Source: Occultella kanbiaonis (lineage in GTDB: Bacteria; Actinomycetota; Actinomycetes; Actinomycetales; Beutenbergiaceae). Taken from it: a DNA stretch of 64,000 nt. The notes beneath the pieces were generated by a model. It was given only the letters and a program-made list of their open reading frames with translations. It had not been told where the DNA came from and did no database searches. A program made the position numbers and the translations under genes. The DNA lies in NCBI RefSeq assembly GCF_009708215.1, contig NZ_CP046175.1:1612001-1676000 (forward strand), read 5' to 3'. Below are positions 1 to 8,104 of the stretch, piece after piece (position 1 is the first letter of the stretch; each line of letters starts with the position of its first letter).

Positions 1-2334
1 GGCGACGTCGTCGTTGTTCGCCGCGATCATGATCGCGTTGCGCCCCGCGGCGTGATCTTGGACCCAGGCTGCGTAGATCTCCTCCAGTGCGGACTCCCGG
101 GATCCGGTGTGCACGCGGGCGTTGTCGATGTAGAAGTCGAGGCCTGCGGGGCGTCCGTCCCGGACGAGCAGGCCAGCCTCGTCTTCGCCCGGGACGCGGA
201 ACCGGTACACGTCGCGCAGTTCGGCGGCCCCGACTGTGTTGGCGATCATCCGCAGCGCACCGCCCGCGCCGACGGCATCCAGCTGGGACGGGTCACCCAG
301 GAGCCGCACCGCAACTCCGGCCCGGGTAGCCAACTCGAGCACCGCCTGAAGCTCTAGCGTGCCGGCCATCGCCGCCTCGTCGATCACGATGACGGTGTCC
401 TCATCGAGCAGCAACTCCGCGGGGATACTGCCGCGCATGTAGGTGTCGATGAGCTTGTGTATGGTCTCGGCGTGGGTGCCGAGTTCTTCGGCGAGGATCC
501 CGGCCGCGACTGCCGAGGGCGCAAGGCCCAGCACGCGACCACCCGCGGCGGTGACCGCTGCCGCGAATGCGCGCATCGCCGTCGTCTTGCCGGTGCCGGC
601 CGGTCCGATCCCAACTTCGATCCGGTTCGGGCCGCAGGCGAATCGGTGCGCGAGTTCGATCTGGGCGGCATCGAGGCGGACTTGGTTGTCGATCTGCACT
701 TCCGCGACGGCACTCTGGAACACCTCGCCGGAGACGACGAAGCCACCCGGGGACGTGGCAGCGCGCAGCAGGTCCTCTTCGGCGTTGAGGACGTCCATTG
801 AGGTGTATTTCTCGGCGCCGTGCACGGTGTAGATGGACTCGCCATCTGCCCTGGAGAGGTCGGGTGGCCGGTGTTCGTCTGTGTCGGGATTAGTCAGGTG
901 CACCGAGGATGCGAGCACCTGGTCGACGACCTCGGCGGCTAGTTGTTCGGCGTCTCGCCCTTGTTCGACGAGGACGCTTCCACGGGCTCGCCGCAATGCC
1001 TCGGCATGAACGTGAAAGCGGGTCCAGGTGGCACGCCGATAACCCATCGCTGCCAGCACCGATGTTGCGATCTGCTCCACGGTCTCCGGTGAGCGAGGCG
1101 TCGACGGAGCGACGGGTGCCAGCGCTGCCTCGACCCGGTCCCGGACGGCCATTTCCGAGCCCAGGGCGCGGGTTGCCCGGGCGTGCCATTGCTGCACCCG
1201 TTCGGACAGTGGGATGCCGGTCTCCTTCTGCATCCGGGTGTCCAGCGTGGCCTGCTGGGCCATCTTGTATTGCACTGGCCGGGACGGCTCGTGGCCGTGC
1301 GCCGCCCGGTACCGCGCGACCAACTCCGCGTAGGACACGTTGATGGCTTGCCGCCGTTGGGAAAAGACCTTGCACAGGTCCTCACCAACGCCAACGATCT
1401 CGCGGACCGGTACCCGCCCACCCGGGCGGGTGGTCGGCTCGAACCGCACCCCGAGGCGGCTCACGAGCTCCTGCTCGATCAGCGTGTTGTAGCGCTCCGA
1501 AGCGGATACCGCCATTGAGAACAGCACCCGCCCATCCAGGCTTCGCCACTTCCCGTCCGAGCCTCGCACCTTCGTGGACACGGCAACGTGGGTGTGCAGG
1601 TTCGGGTCGCCCGACCGGGAGTCGAGATGGTCGAATGCGGCCGCGGTCAGCCCGTGGGTGTTGATCTGGCGCACCCCGCCGGCGCCGGCCCTTGTGAGGG
1701 CGCCCTCGGACTCGATCCACGCCAGCGTTCGGCGCCACGCCGCGTTGTGCGCTTCGGCGATCACCCGGCGGGTGTCGGAATCGGCCAGGGCCCACAGCAC
1801 CGAGACCGACTTCGCCGGCGTGAACACCAGGTCATAGCCGGTTACCGCGTCCCGGTTCACACCAGCGCGCTGGGCCAGAAACCGGGCTACTTCAGCTTCG
1901 CTCGGCTCCTCCACATCGAGGTCTTGCCTGCGCATCTCCGTGGCGACCCCCCAACGGATGCGGTCTCGTTCCGCGCCAGCCCGTGGGGCTCGATCGTTCT
2001 CCATCGCGAAGGCCTCGAACGCTGTGTCCAATGCGGCGTGATACGCATCGGTGCGGTCCTGACGGAACTGCATAAAACGACGTCCCAGGCGCACCTTCTC
2101 GTCGTTCGGGTGCGTCCCGGCGCCAAACAGGTTGCGCATCTGTTCCGGCCCGACCTGACCACTCACCCGCAGCACGTCGGCACCCTTACCCACCCACCGT
2201 CCGGGCGGGTTCCCGTGAGCCAGGTAGTAGTCGCTCATCGACTCCCCATGCGGGCGCACCTCATCGCCGGTCGCAACCTGACGAAGCAGGTACTCGTAGC
2301 CGTTCCCAGCATGGAGCGGGTGGATCGTCATCAT
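1..2334 (-). CDS. MobF-family conjugative relaxase/helicase (TraA-like), 3' end outside window
   Basis: The gene reads leftwards and is still open at base 1, so only about the first 778 residues are visible. The N-terminal TrwC/TraA relaxase domain covers roughly residues 1-330. A histidine cluster in the context DPNLHTHVAV sits near residue 247 (codons at 1588-1596) and would bind the metal at the nicking site. A RecD-like helicase domain begins around residue 540, with Walker A GPAGTGKTT near residue 577 (bases 580-606) and a VIVIDEAAM Walker B further on. I chose ATG at 2334 (ATGATGACG) because GGAG lies just upstream; 2331 is equally possible. Such proteins nick oriT and unwind the transferred strand during conjugation. 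It faces away from the small genes at 2610 onward across a short intergenic region. The family assignment is secure; the full length cannot be judged here. Confidence 0.93.
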   Translation of the reverse strand, partial: MMTIHPLHAGNGYEYLLRQVATGDEVRPHGESMSDYYLAHGNPPGRWVGKGADVLRVSGQVGPEQMRNLFGAGTHPNDEKVRLGRRFMQFRQDRTDAYHAALDTAFEAFAMENDRAPRAGAERDRIRWGVATEMRRQDLDVEEPSEAEVARFLAQRAGVNRDAVTGYDLVFTPAKSVSVLWALADSDTRRVIAEAHNAAWRRTLAWIESEGALTRAGAGGVRQINTHGLTAAAFDHLDSRSGDPNLHTHVAVSTKVRGSDGKWRSLDGRVLFSMAVSASERYNTLIEQELVSRLGVRFEPTTRPGGRVPVREIVGVGEDLCKVFSQRRQAINVSYAELVARYRAAHGHEPSRPVQYKMAQQATLDTRMQKETGIPLSERVQQWHARATRALGSEMAVRDRVEAALAPVAPSTPRSPETVEQIATSVLAAMGYRRATWTRFHVHAEALRRARGSVLVEQGRDAEQLAAEVVDQVLASSVHLTNPDTDEHRPPDLSRADGESIYTVHGAEKYTSMDVLNAEEDLLRAATSPGGFVVSGEVFQSAVAEVQIDNQVRLDAAQIELAHRFACGPNRIEVGIGPAGTGKTTAMRAFAAAVTAAGGRVLGLAPSAVAAGILAEELGTHAETIHKLIDTYMRGSIPAELLLDEDTVIVIDEAAMAGTLELQAVLELATRAGVAVRLLGDPSQLDAVGAGGALRMIANTVGAAELRDVYRFRVPGEDEAGLLVRDGRPAGLDFYIDNARVHTGSRESALEEIYAAWVQDHAAGRNAIMIAANNDDVA

Positions 2335-2609
2335 CGAGGGCTCCACGCGCACAAGTTCGAGCCTCGCCCGATCTTGATGTGCGGCTCGGGTGACCCGACC
2401 GTCAATACCAGCCCAGACCGACCGGCACTTGTAGTGCAAGAGGTGTGTGCGCCTTGGGCTCCTTGCCCGGGATTTGTGGTGAGGGTCCGTGGGCGAGTGC
2501 CTGGAGGGGGTAGGTCGGCTATCGATGGCGTGCCCGGCGGCGCGCCACTTGACGTGAGGGTGGTAGCGGATCGCAACAGCCGGTCAGGCAAGGGGAGGAG
2601 TTCGGACAG
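2335..2609. other. Intergenic region between relaxase and divergent small genes; candidate oriT
   Basis: This 275-base gap separates the minus-strand relaxase from the plus-strand gene at 2610, so it should hold both promoters. Short inverted repeats are present, for example GCACT-TGT-AGTGC near 2430 and a small CGGG/CCCG hairpin near 2390. For MobF relaxases the origin of transfer is commonly beside the relaxase gene, so this is the most likely site in the window, but no known nic sequence was recognised. Confidence 0.3.
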
Positions 2610-2969
2610 ATGTCGGCGAACAGGTCGAAGGTGGCAGCGCGTGAGCGTGCTCGGCAGCGCCGGTTGGAACTTGATGCCGAGCGGGCACGACGGGATGAAC
2701 AGATCGAACAGGCCGCCGCGGAGTTCTTCCAGGCGCAGGGTGCCCACCGCGAGGCCGCGGCCCGGATGGGCGCGGCCGCGGCCACGCTGGCCGCTCTAGG
2801 AGAGTCGTCGCAGCGCATCCAACTACTGCTCGAAGTCAGCGCCGCTGATCTGCGCCGCTTGCGGCAGATAAGTCGTGAGTCCGGCGCCAGCGACCCTCGT
2901 CCGCGACCAGAACGACCCGATACGCCAACCAACACACCCAAGAGACCCGAACACGGGCCTCGCACCTAG
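2610..2969 (+). CDS. Small basic coiled-coil protein next to relaxase
   Basis: This 119-residue protein is rich in Arg, Ala and Glu. Residues 5-75 look like a continuous helical, probably coiled-coil, segment (KVAARERARQRRLELD onward), followed by LRRLRQIS near residue 88 and a Pro/Arg-rich tail. The ATG follows a GGGGAGGAG run about 10 bases upstream, a strong ribosome site. Small proteins of this kind beside TraA-type relaxases in actinobacterial elements may be relaxosome accessory factors, but that role is inferred from position. The last 30 residues overlap, in another frame, the start of the next small ORF. If the frame problem near 2916 is real, the natural C-terminus may differ. The family is not named with certainty. 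Confidence 0.6.
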   Translation: MSANRSKVAARERARQRRLELDAERARRDEQIEQAAAEFFQAQGAHREAAARMGAAAATLAALGESSQRIQLLLEVSAADLRRLRQISRESGASDPRPRPERPDTPTNTPKRPEHGPRT

Positions 2970-3142
2970 CCGAGGAGCGCCGCCAGTTGGACGCCGACAC
3001 CGCAGAGATCGCCGTTGAGAGGGTGATCGCCGCCGTTCTCGACGGCGCACCAACACTCGGGCCCGAGATCGCCGCGTTCGATCTCTTGCACCTCGTCGAC
3101 CTTGGACTTTGCATGCCGATGGAGGTCGACGACCGTGAGTGA
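2875..3142 (+). pseudogene. Small ORF interrupted by a one-base frameshift at CCC (2916-2918)
   Basis: A plausible start, GTG at 2875 (VSPAPATLVRDQND), lies in one frame. The following sequence RYANQHTQETRTRASH, then LAEERRQLDADTAEIA and on to a stop at 3140-3142, lies in the next frame. Removing one C from the CCC at 2916-2918 joins them into a protein of about 88 residues with good actinobacterial codon use on both sides. The downstream frame has no start of its own until a TTG at about 2987. The stop overlaps the GTG start of the DUF4192 gene at 3135, the usual coupling in this operon, which supports this ORF having been a real gene. The disruption may be a genuine mutation or a sequencing error. 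The function is unknown. Confidence 0.45.
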
Positions 3143-4175
3143 ATCCAGACCGACTGTGCACATCTCGACTGCGGGCGACATCCTGGCGATGATCCCCAGC
3201 CTCGTTGGTTACCAGCTGGACTCCCAGCACGTGGCGGTCCTGGGCATGATCGAGGATCGACTCATCAAATTCACCGCCGCGATCGATTGGGAAGACAATG
3301 ACCCGGCCGACGTTGCCGCGGCCATAGGACGGGCCGCAACGACCTCCGGCACCGATCAACTAATCGTCGTCGGGTACGGGCCGCAGGGAGCCACGAGGGC
3401 ACGCGCACTCGGTGCCGTGTCGGCGCAGGTGAATCCCGGCCTGTCTCACCACGAGATGCAGATCAACGAAGGTCAGTACGTGCTGCTCGACCACCCCCGG
3501 GCGAGATGGCGTCCCATGCCCGGGCCGCCGGCCGATCTTGCCGTGCTGGGCCGGCCCCCTGCGGCAGCCACCCGTGAGGAGATGCGCGCCCGCTACGCCC
3601 CACTGGATCAGCCGACCATCGACCCGCTGGCAGATGATCAAGCCGTCCGACTCGGCCGTCTCAGCCCGTCCCTGCGTGTCGACATCGCCCGCCGCAGTCT
3701 TGATCGCATCGCAGCCCGTGCATCCAAGCCGTTCGATGCTGCGCAGGTCGCACACTTGGTCCAGGACAGAGACGTCCGAGGCTCGATCATCGTTCACGCC
3801 TACACGAGCTCGGCCAGAACCGAGGCACTGGTCCAGGTGTACCGGGGCGCTCCAGTTCCCGACCGGCCCGTACTGGGCAGCGCGGCGGCGGCGGCCCTTT
3901 ACCTGTCCGGTCGGCAGGCACAAGCTGACGCCGTCCTCGAACACGCGGGCGACGAGCGCCTCGCAGGCCTAATCACTGCGGCCATCCGTGCCGGCGTACC
4001 CCCAGACCGAGTCAGCGAGATCCTCGCAAAGACGGTCCCGGAAGGGCTCCGCAGCGCAGACGAACAGTGGACCCGGCAGACCGAGCCCACACGAAGGGCG
4101 CGGCAACGCCCGGAACATCCCGACCTTTCCACCATCCCGCCGCCGATACCGGACGTCGGCGGACCCGAGTTCTAG
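3135..4175 (+). CDS. DUF4192 domain protein, first copy
   Basis: The 346-residue product matches the DUF4192 family found widely in actinobacteria. After a short N-terminus the sequence STAGDILAMIPSLVGYQ is the family hallmark, followed by alternating beta/alpha segments (DQLIVVGYGPQG near residue 78) and a helical second half with the repeated pattern LVQVYRGAP, AAAALYLSGRQAQADAVL. The GTG start at 3135 is preferred over the more upstream TTG at 3102 because GGAGG stands nine bases before it and it overlaps the preceding stop by eight bases. The biochemical role of DUF4192 proteins is not known. The C-terminal 40 residues are Pro/Arg-rich and probably disordered. A paralogue lies immediately downstream. 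Confidence 0.85.
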   Translation: MSESRPTVHISTAGDILAMIPSLVGYQLDSQHVAVLGMIEDRLIKFTAAIDWEDNDPADVAAAIGRAATTSGTDQLIVVGYGPQGATRARALGAVSAQVNPGLSHHEMQINEGQYVLLDHPRARWRPMPGPPADLAVLGRPPAAATREEMRARYAPLDQPTIDPLADDQAVRLGRLSPSLRVDIARRSLDRIAARASKPFDAAQVAHLVQDRDVRGSIIVHAYTSSARTEALVQVYRGAPVPDRPVLGSAAAAALYLSGRQAQADAVLEHAGDERLAGLITAAIRAGVPPDRVSEILAKTVPEGLRSADEQWTRQTEPTRRARQRPEHPDLSTIPPPIPDVGGPEF

Positions 4176-4208
4176 CCTGGAGCACACACACGCCGAGGAG
4201 ACCCATTC

Positions 4209-4370
4209 ATGTCAGAACCCACACAGGCAAGCGAATTCGAGGACGCTCTGCAACGACTCGTCGCCGCCGCCGACCCCAGCGACGCGGTGCCGCCAGGCAC
4301 CTTCGTCGACTTCGAACCGGGGGAGTTCTGCGCCGACCCGTCCAGTTCGCCCGACGACCCACCGGCATGA
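4209..4370 (+). CDS. Small acidic protein (53 aa) between DUF4192 paralogues
   Basis: A short ORF starts at an ATG with GAGGAG eight bases upstream and ends in an ATGA overlap with the next gene, which strongly suggests it is translated. The product is acidic (many Asp and Glu, motif VDFEPGEFCADPSSSP). Its first 20 residues could form one helix (SEFEDALQRLVAAA). No known family was recognised. Its position between two DUF4192 genes makes it a candidate partner or small regulator of those proteins. Confidence 0.55.
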   Translation: MSEPTQASEFEDALQRLVAAADPSDAVPPGTFVDFEPGEFCADPSSSPDDPPA

Positions 4371-5488
4371 GCGTGCCGGCGCTTCCGCCGCGCCAGAGGC
4401 TTGGTGCGGGTGACGTCGTTGCCGCACTGCCCTACTACGCCGGCTACCAGCCCACCCCAGGATGCATCGGGTACTTCATCGTCGCAGAGGCGGGTGAGTT
4501 GCGGCGAGTGGGGGTCCTGCCCCCCGCAGTCACAGCTCGTCTCGCCCCGAGGGCGGCGCGGACTGTCATCGAGCCAGCATTGCGCCAGGACTCCGATGGA
4601 GTCATCCTGCTCGTCTACGGCCAGCAAGCCTCAGCAACCGCGGATGCGCTCACCACAGCACTCATCAACCGTCTGCCATGGATTGCCAACACTGCCATCA
4701 CCGTCGACCTCCAGCAGGATCGCTACCGCGTCGGAGGGTCGGGCCAGGCCATCTGGCGGGACACGCCACCGCCGCCGGTATGGGCCATCGCGACCGGGCA
4801 ACCAGCACCTGCCGCGACTCTCGAGGAACTCGTCGAGCGCTACGTTCCGCTGAACGGGCCCGGCCAAGGCGTCAACGCGGCCAGAATCACGAGCGCTGAC
4901 CGAAAGCGCCTCGACTCCATGAGCCCATCGGTGCGTCGCCTCGTGGCGCTTCGGACCATCGACGCGATGGCTGGCCGCGAAGGAGCCAGGGACCTCAGCG
5001 CCTCCCGGCTCGCGCACATCGCCCGCAGCGCCGTCGTGCGAGATTGCCTCCTCCAGGAGTCCTACAGCCGACCCGAGCGAGTCGAGGCGTTGGTGCAAGC
5101 CACCCGCATCGCCCACCCCGACGACGTCGACCCTCTCGTCGGCCTCACCGCGGCAGCGCTGTACGCCGCCGGACACCACGTCTCGGTCGTCTTCGAGATC
5201 GCGGAGCGGTCCCCCGGCGACAGCCTCAGCACGACGATTCGCACAGCGGCCCTGAACTCCATCCCACCAAACGAGATCCGATCGCTACTCGAAACTGACA
5301 AGTACAGGTCGCAACTGCGGCATGCGGATTCGCACTGGCTCGAACTCCACACCCGACCCGACGCTCCCAAGGTCCCCGATCGCCGGGACCAGGCACGAAA
5401 GAAGCTCCAACGGCCCGACACTCCCATGGATAGACCTCACGACCCGCCCCGACTACCACCGTCGAGCGTCGACGGGCCGACTCTATGA
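4367..5488 (+). CDS. DUF4192 domain protein, second copy
   Basis: The ATG overlaps the stop of the 53-residue gene (ATGA), so translation is probably coupled; the open frame extends further upstream but has no better start. The 373-residue product has the same architecture as the first copy: an N-terminal DUF4192 core (DVVAALPYYAGYQPT, then GVILLVYGQQ) and a helical C-terminal half. ALYAAGHHVSVVFEIAE in this copy corresponds to the ALYLSGRQAQADAVLEHA segment of the first. The identity between copies is limited, so this is an old duplication or a recruited heterodimer partner. The tail is rich in Pro, Asp and Arg. The function is unknown. Confidence 0.82.
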   Translation: MSVPALPPRQRLGAGDVVAALPYYAGYQPTPGCIGYFIVAEAGELRRVGVLPPAVTARLAPRAARTVIEPALRQDSDGVILLVYGQQASATADALTTALINRLPWIANTAITVDLQQDRYRVGGSGQAIWRDTPPPPVWAIATGQPAPAATLEELVERYVPLNGPGQGVNAARITSADRKRLDSMSPSVRRLVALRTIDAMAGREGARDLSASRLAHIARSAVVRDCLLQESYSRPERVEALVQATRIAHPDDVDPLVGLTAAALYAAGHHVSVVFEIAERSPGDSLSTTIRTAALNSIPPNEIRSLLETDKYRSQLRHADSHWLELHTRPDAPKVPDRRDQARKKLQRPDTPMDRPHDPPRLPPSSVDGPTL

Positions 5489-5539
5489 GAGAGGCGGACG
5501 CGAGGAACGCCTCTGCTCGGCGAAGTTCCCTGACGCGGC

Positions 5540-5760
5540 GGCTCCCAGTACACCGCGCTGCCATACTTCGAGTGCCCGTCAGTTGTCGGCGTGATCGGAT
5601 CCATCGGGACCGTTGCCGATAATACGGCAACGCCCTCGCAGAGACGGTCGTGGGGCTCTATAAGACCGAGTGCGTCAAGATCGACGACCCATTCCGCGCC
5701 GTCGACGAACTCGCACTCGCCACGCTCATCTGGGCCCCTGAACCCGAGAGGCCGCTCCTT
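5540..5760 (+). mobile_element. IS3-family transposase (orfB) C-terminal remnant
   Basis: Translating 5543-5626 gives SQYTALPYFE and IGSIGTVADN, then after a frame change TYGNALAETVVGLYKTEC and DPFRAVDELALATLIW. These are the conserved end of IS3-family DDE transposases, including the catalytic Glu context NALAET. The frame breaks near 5620, and neither the start of orfB nor terminal repeats are visible. The remnant lies between the DUF4192 pair and the AbiTii gene and probably marks an old insertion that brought or trimmed the minus-strand cargo. Confidence 0.8.
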
Positions 5761-5827
5761 GGACACGATCACATTGACTGGCTCCGGCCGCGGGAGTGGA
5801 CGAGCTCGAATGGCCGGTGCAGGGTTC

Positions 5828-6782
5828 CTACGAGTGGCTTGATGCGGGAGCGTTGGGGGCGAGAGTCAGGATCTCGCCGAGGGTGATGTAGGTCTGAAGG
5901 AAGACGAACCGTGCCTCATGGATGTCAACTGAGGCATGTACAGCCTGGGACGTGACGCCATAGAGGTTGGTGAGTTCCTGACGGAGCCGGTCGTAGCGCC
6001 GCCCAGTGATTCCTTGCTGGTGCAGGTACGCCCTACAGCGGTTGATTACATTGTTCGACTTCACATCGATGGGTGTTCCGTTGAGATCGTATGGATCGGC
6101 GCGCGCAGGAAACACATGGTCGGCGACGGTGTCGATGAGACGTCGACAGGTGGTCAGTCCCTGGTTGACCGCCTCTGGATCTCCGTCACGCAGCCTGTCG
6201 CTGATGCTCTCGATTTTTTGGAGTGGATCGCGACCTGCTTGTACGAAGGGCACCATCCACGGCGATCTGTGTGGCACTGAAGAGCGACTCCTGAAGTTCG
6301 CTGAAGAGCAACTCATGGTAGATCTCGGTCACGTACCCGTAGACCGCAGCGATGACAGCCGCGCGTATCGCCGAGACTGTTCGTAGAGTTGCAGCGGCTC
6401 CTTGAATCTTTCCGTCATGGTTTCCGGACGCTGTGATGATGTAGTCACCTGAGTAGTTGCCGCCGCCGCGCAACGCCTGAAGAGCGCCTTCGGCTGATCG
6501 GATCTGAGCTTCGACCTCGCCGATCGAGTACGTCCAGAGCGTGTACTTGCCGTCTTCCTTCTCCTCGGCGATCCGGCCAGTGCGCCTAACCCATTCTTCT
6601 GGGGCACTACCCTTGTAGCCATCGCGTTCGAGTGTCACGAGGGTATTGAGGTATTCGTGCCCGGTTAGTCGGGCGAGTCGACTGGCCTTGAGCACCAACT
6701 CTGACGAGTTCAGCCGGCCGAGTTCGATGTCGGTGATCAGGTCGTAAGCGAGGGCGCGTGCCTCGTTCTGGCGGGTGCTCAA
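5828..6782 (-). pseudogene. AbiTii-family abortive infection protein, split by a one-base frameshift
   Basis: The first 178 or so residues read from ATG 6782 (EARALAYDLITDIELGRL, then SELVLKASRLARLTG, ERDGYKG) and match the AbiTii family N-terminus. That frame then runs into unrelated sequence and stops at 6186. The continuation FVQAGRDPLQKIESISDR, CRRLIDTVADHVFP and VHASVDIHEARFVFLQ to the stop at 5828 is in the next frame. Deleting one C of the run at 6248-6250 gives IAVDGAFVQAGRDP and a single 317-residue protein, close to usual AbiTii length. It lies 29 bases after the AAA ATPase gene on the same strand, so the two form an operon. AbiTii proteins are linked to phage abortive infection; the mechanism is not established. 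The break may be inactivation or a base-calling error. Confidence 0.72.
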
Positions 6783-6811
6783 TCGGTGTCTCCGGCTTCT
6801 GTTCGCTTGCT

Positions 6812-7993
6812 TCAGGTCGTCTCGGCGGACTGGCGGCGGATGAAGCTCGCCATTCCGGGCACGGTGTAGGAAACGCGGCCGTGCTCGGGTGCGTAGATGA
6901 GCCCCTTCTTGATCAGGGTGTCCCGGGTGGGGCTGAGGCTGCTGAGGTCCCGTTCCAGGCGTTGCGCTACGGCTGCTGATCGGGTTCCCGCCTCGCCGTC
7001 CTCGGCCATGGCCCTTAGATAGTCACGCTCGGCTCGTGTGGCACGGTCCCAGCGAGCGGGGAAGAAGCCCTGGTCGAGTTGCGCCGTTCCTAGAGTGATC
7101 GCGAGGTGTGCGTCCTCGAGGGTGAAGGTGGCGGTCGGGGCGACGTCCCAGATGGCCTTGCCGTACTCCTGCAGGAAGTAGGGGTAGCCGCCGGACGCTT
7201 CGACGACGTGGTCGAGCGCCTCTGGCGTGAAGCCTGCGCCCATCATACGGGCAGGCTTGAGTAGGGCATCTGCGGCGGCGGTGTCAGAGAGTGCGCCGAT
7301 CTGTCGGTACTCGAAGAGTCGCTCGGCGTAGGACCGAGCGTCGGACAGTACCGAGGGAAGGTTGGGCAGGCCGGCTCCAAAGATGTAGAACGGCCAGTCG
7401 TTCTGGCCGGCTGCGTGCTGGACGGCCAGAAGCGCGACGAGGAGTTCGCGGTCGAGATCCTGCATCTCGTCGATAAAGAACGCCAGACCCAGACCGTCTT
7501 CACGGAGAGCTTGGGCAACGTCGGAGACCATCTCTTCTAGGTCGATCTCGAGGACGCCGGAGTCAGCTCGGCCGGGCGCCCGCTCCACACCGATCGAGAC
7601 CCCGGTGAGGCCGAGGGTGGCAGAGAACGAGCCGATCGAAGCCAGAGCCTTCCTCAGGCGTCTACGTTTGGCTCCGGCGGCACGCGCCGCGATCACCAAT
7701 TCGCGAGCGAGTTTCGTCCTGACCGAAGCGCGGCCCGAGTCGGTTGGTCGTGCTTCGATCGCAACCGCGAGCCAGTCCATTGTGCTGGCCCGTTCCTGGA
7801 ACGACTTCAGCAGCACGGTCTTGCCGACGCCCCGCAGGCCGGAGAGCACCATGCCACGGTTGGGTAGTCTGCCGCGCGTGCGAGCGACCGTGGTGTCGAA
7901 GGCGGTGACTTCGTGCTCTCGGCCCTCAAGAGCCTTCGGGCGAAGCCCCGAACCAGGGGCGTATGGGTTCGCGTCACTGTCCACATAGGACAC
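6812..7993 (-). CDS. AAA-type P-loop ATPase (Orc1/archaeal-ATPase-like) upstream of abiTii
   Basis: A 393-residue ATPase of the Orc1-like/archaeal ATPase AAA superfamily. Walker A GLRGVGKTVLL sits at residues 52-62 and Walker B LAFFIDEMQDLD at about 170-181. A sensor-like region (FYIFGAGLP) follows, then a winged-helix C-terminus (LIKKGLIYAPEHGRVSYTVP) that usually binds DNA or a partner. The start is GTG (GTGTCCTATG) at 7993; no better start exists because the tandem operator-like repeats lie directly upstream. Proteins of this family in actinobacteria often carry only the label ATP-binding protein. Its pairing with AbiTii suggests a sensor-ATPase and effector unit, which is inference. Codon use is typical of the element. 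Confidence 0.85.
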   Translation of the reverse strand: MSYVDSDANPYAPGSGLRPKALEGREHEVTAFDTTVARTRGRLPNRGMVLSGLRGVGKTVLLKSFQERASTMDWLAVAIEARPTDSGRASVRTKLARELVIAARAAGAKRRRLRKALASIGSFSATLGLTGVSIGVERAPGRADSGVLEIDLEEMVSDVAQALREDGLGLAFFIDEMQDLDRELLVALLAVQHAAGQNDWPFYIFGAGLPNLPSVLSDARSYAERLFEYRQIGALSDTAAADALLKPARMMGAGFTPEALDHVVEASGGYPYFLQEYGKAIWDVAPTATFTLEDAHLAITLGTAQLDQGFFPARWDRATRAERDYLRAMAEDGEAGTRSAAVAQRLERDLSSLSPTRDTLIKKGLIYAPEHGRVSYTVPGMASFIRRQSAETT

Positions 7994-8002
7994 TATACGG
8001 TT

Positions 8003-8036
8003 CTATAGGGATGACTCCTATAGTTGCCTATAGTTG
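8003..8036. promoter_or_regulatory. Operator-like palindrome and 10-bp tandem repeats upstream of the AAA ATPase gene
   Basis: CTATAGG (8003-8009) and CCTATAG (8017-8023) form a perfect inverted repeat with a seven-base spacer. The unit CCTATAGTTG is then repeated head to tail at 8017-8026 and 8027-8036, exactly one helical turn apart. The block lies 10-43 bases upstream of the GTG start at 7993 and is AT-rich against a GC-rich background, so it probably combines the -10 region with an operator, perhaps bound by the ATPase itself. Confidence 0.55.
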
Positions 8037-8104
8037 GGTAGAACCCTCCTTTGGGGGGACTAGATACTCCGATATGTCCGGCACCGTCGGTGGGTGCGAA
8101 CAGG

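Noticed and set aside
1588-2799. A 403-residue plus-strand frame
   Set aside because: It is antisense to the relaxase, whose HxH and Walker motifs lie on the other strand.
6186-6316. Programmed frameshifting in abiTii
   Set aside because: There is no slippery heptamer, upstream Shine-Dalgarno-like stimulator or downstream structure I can see; a plain indel is simpler.
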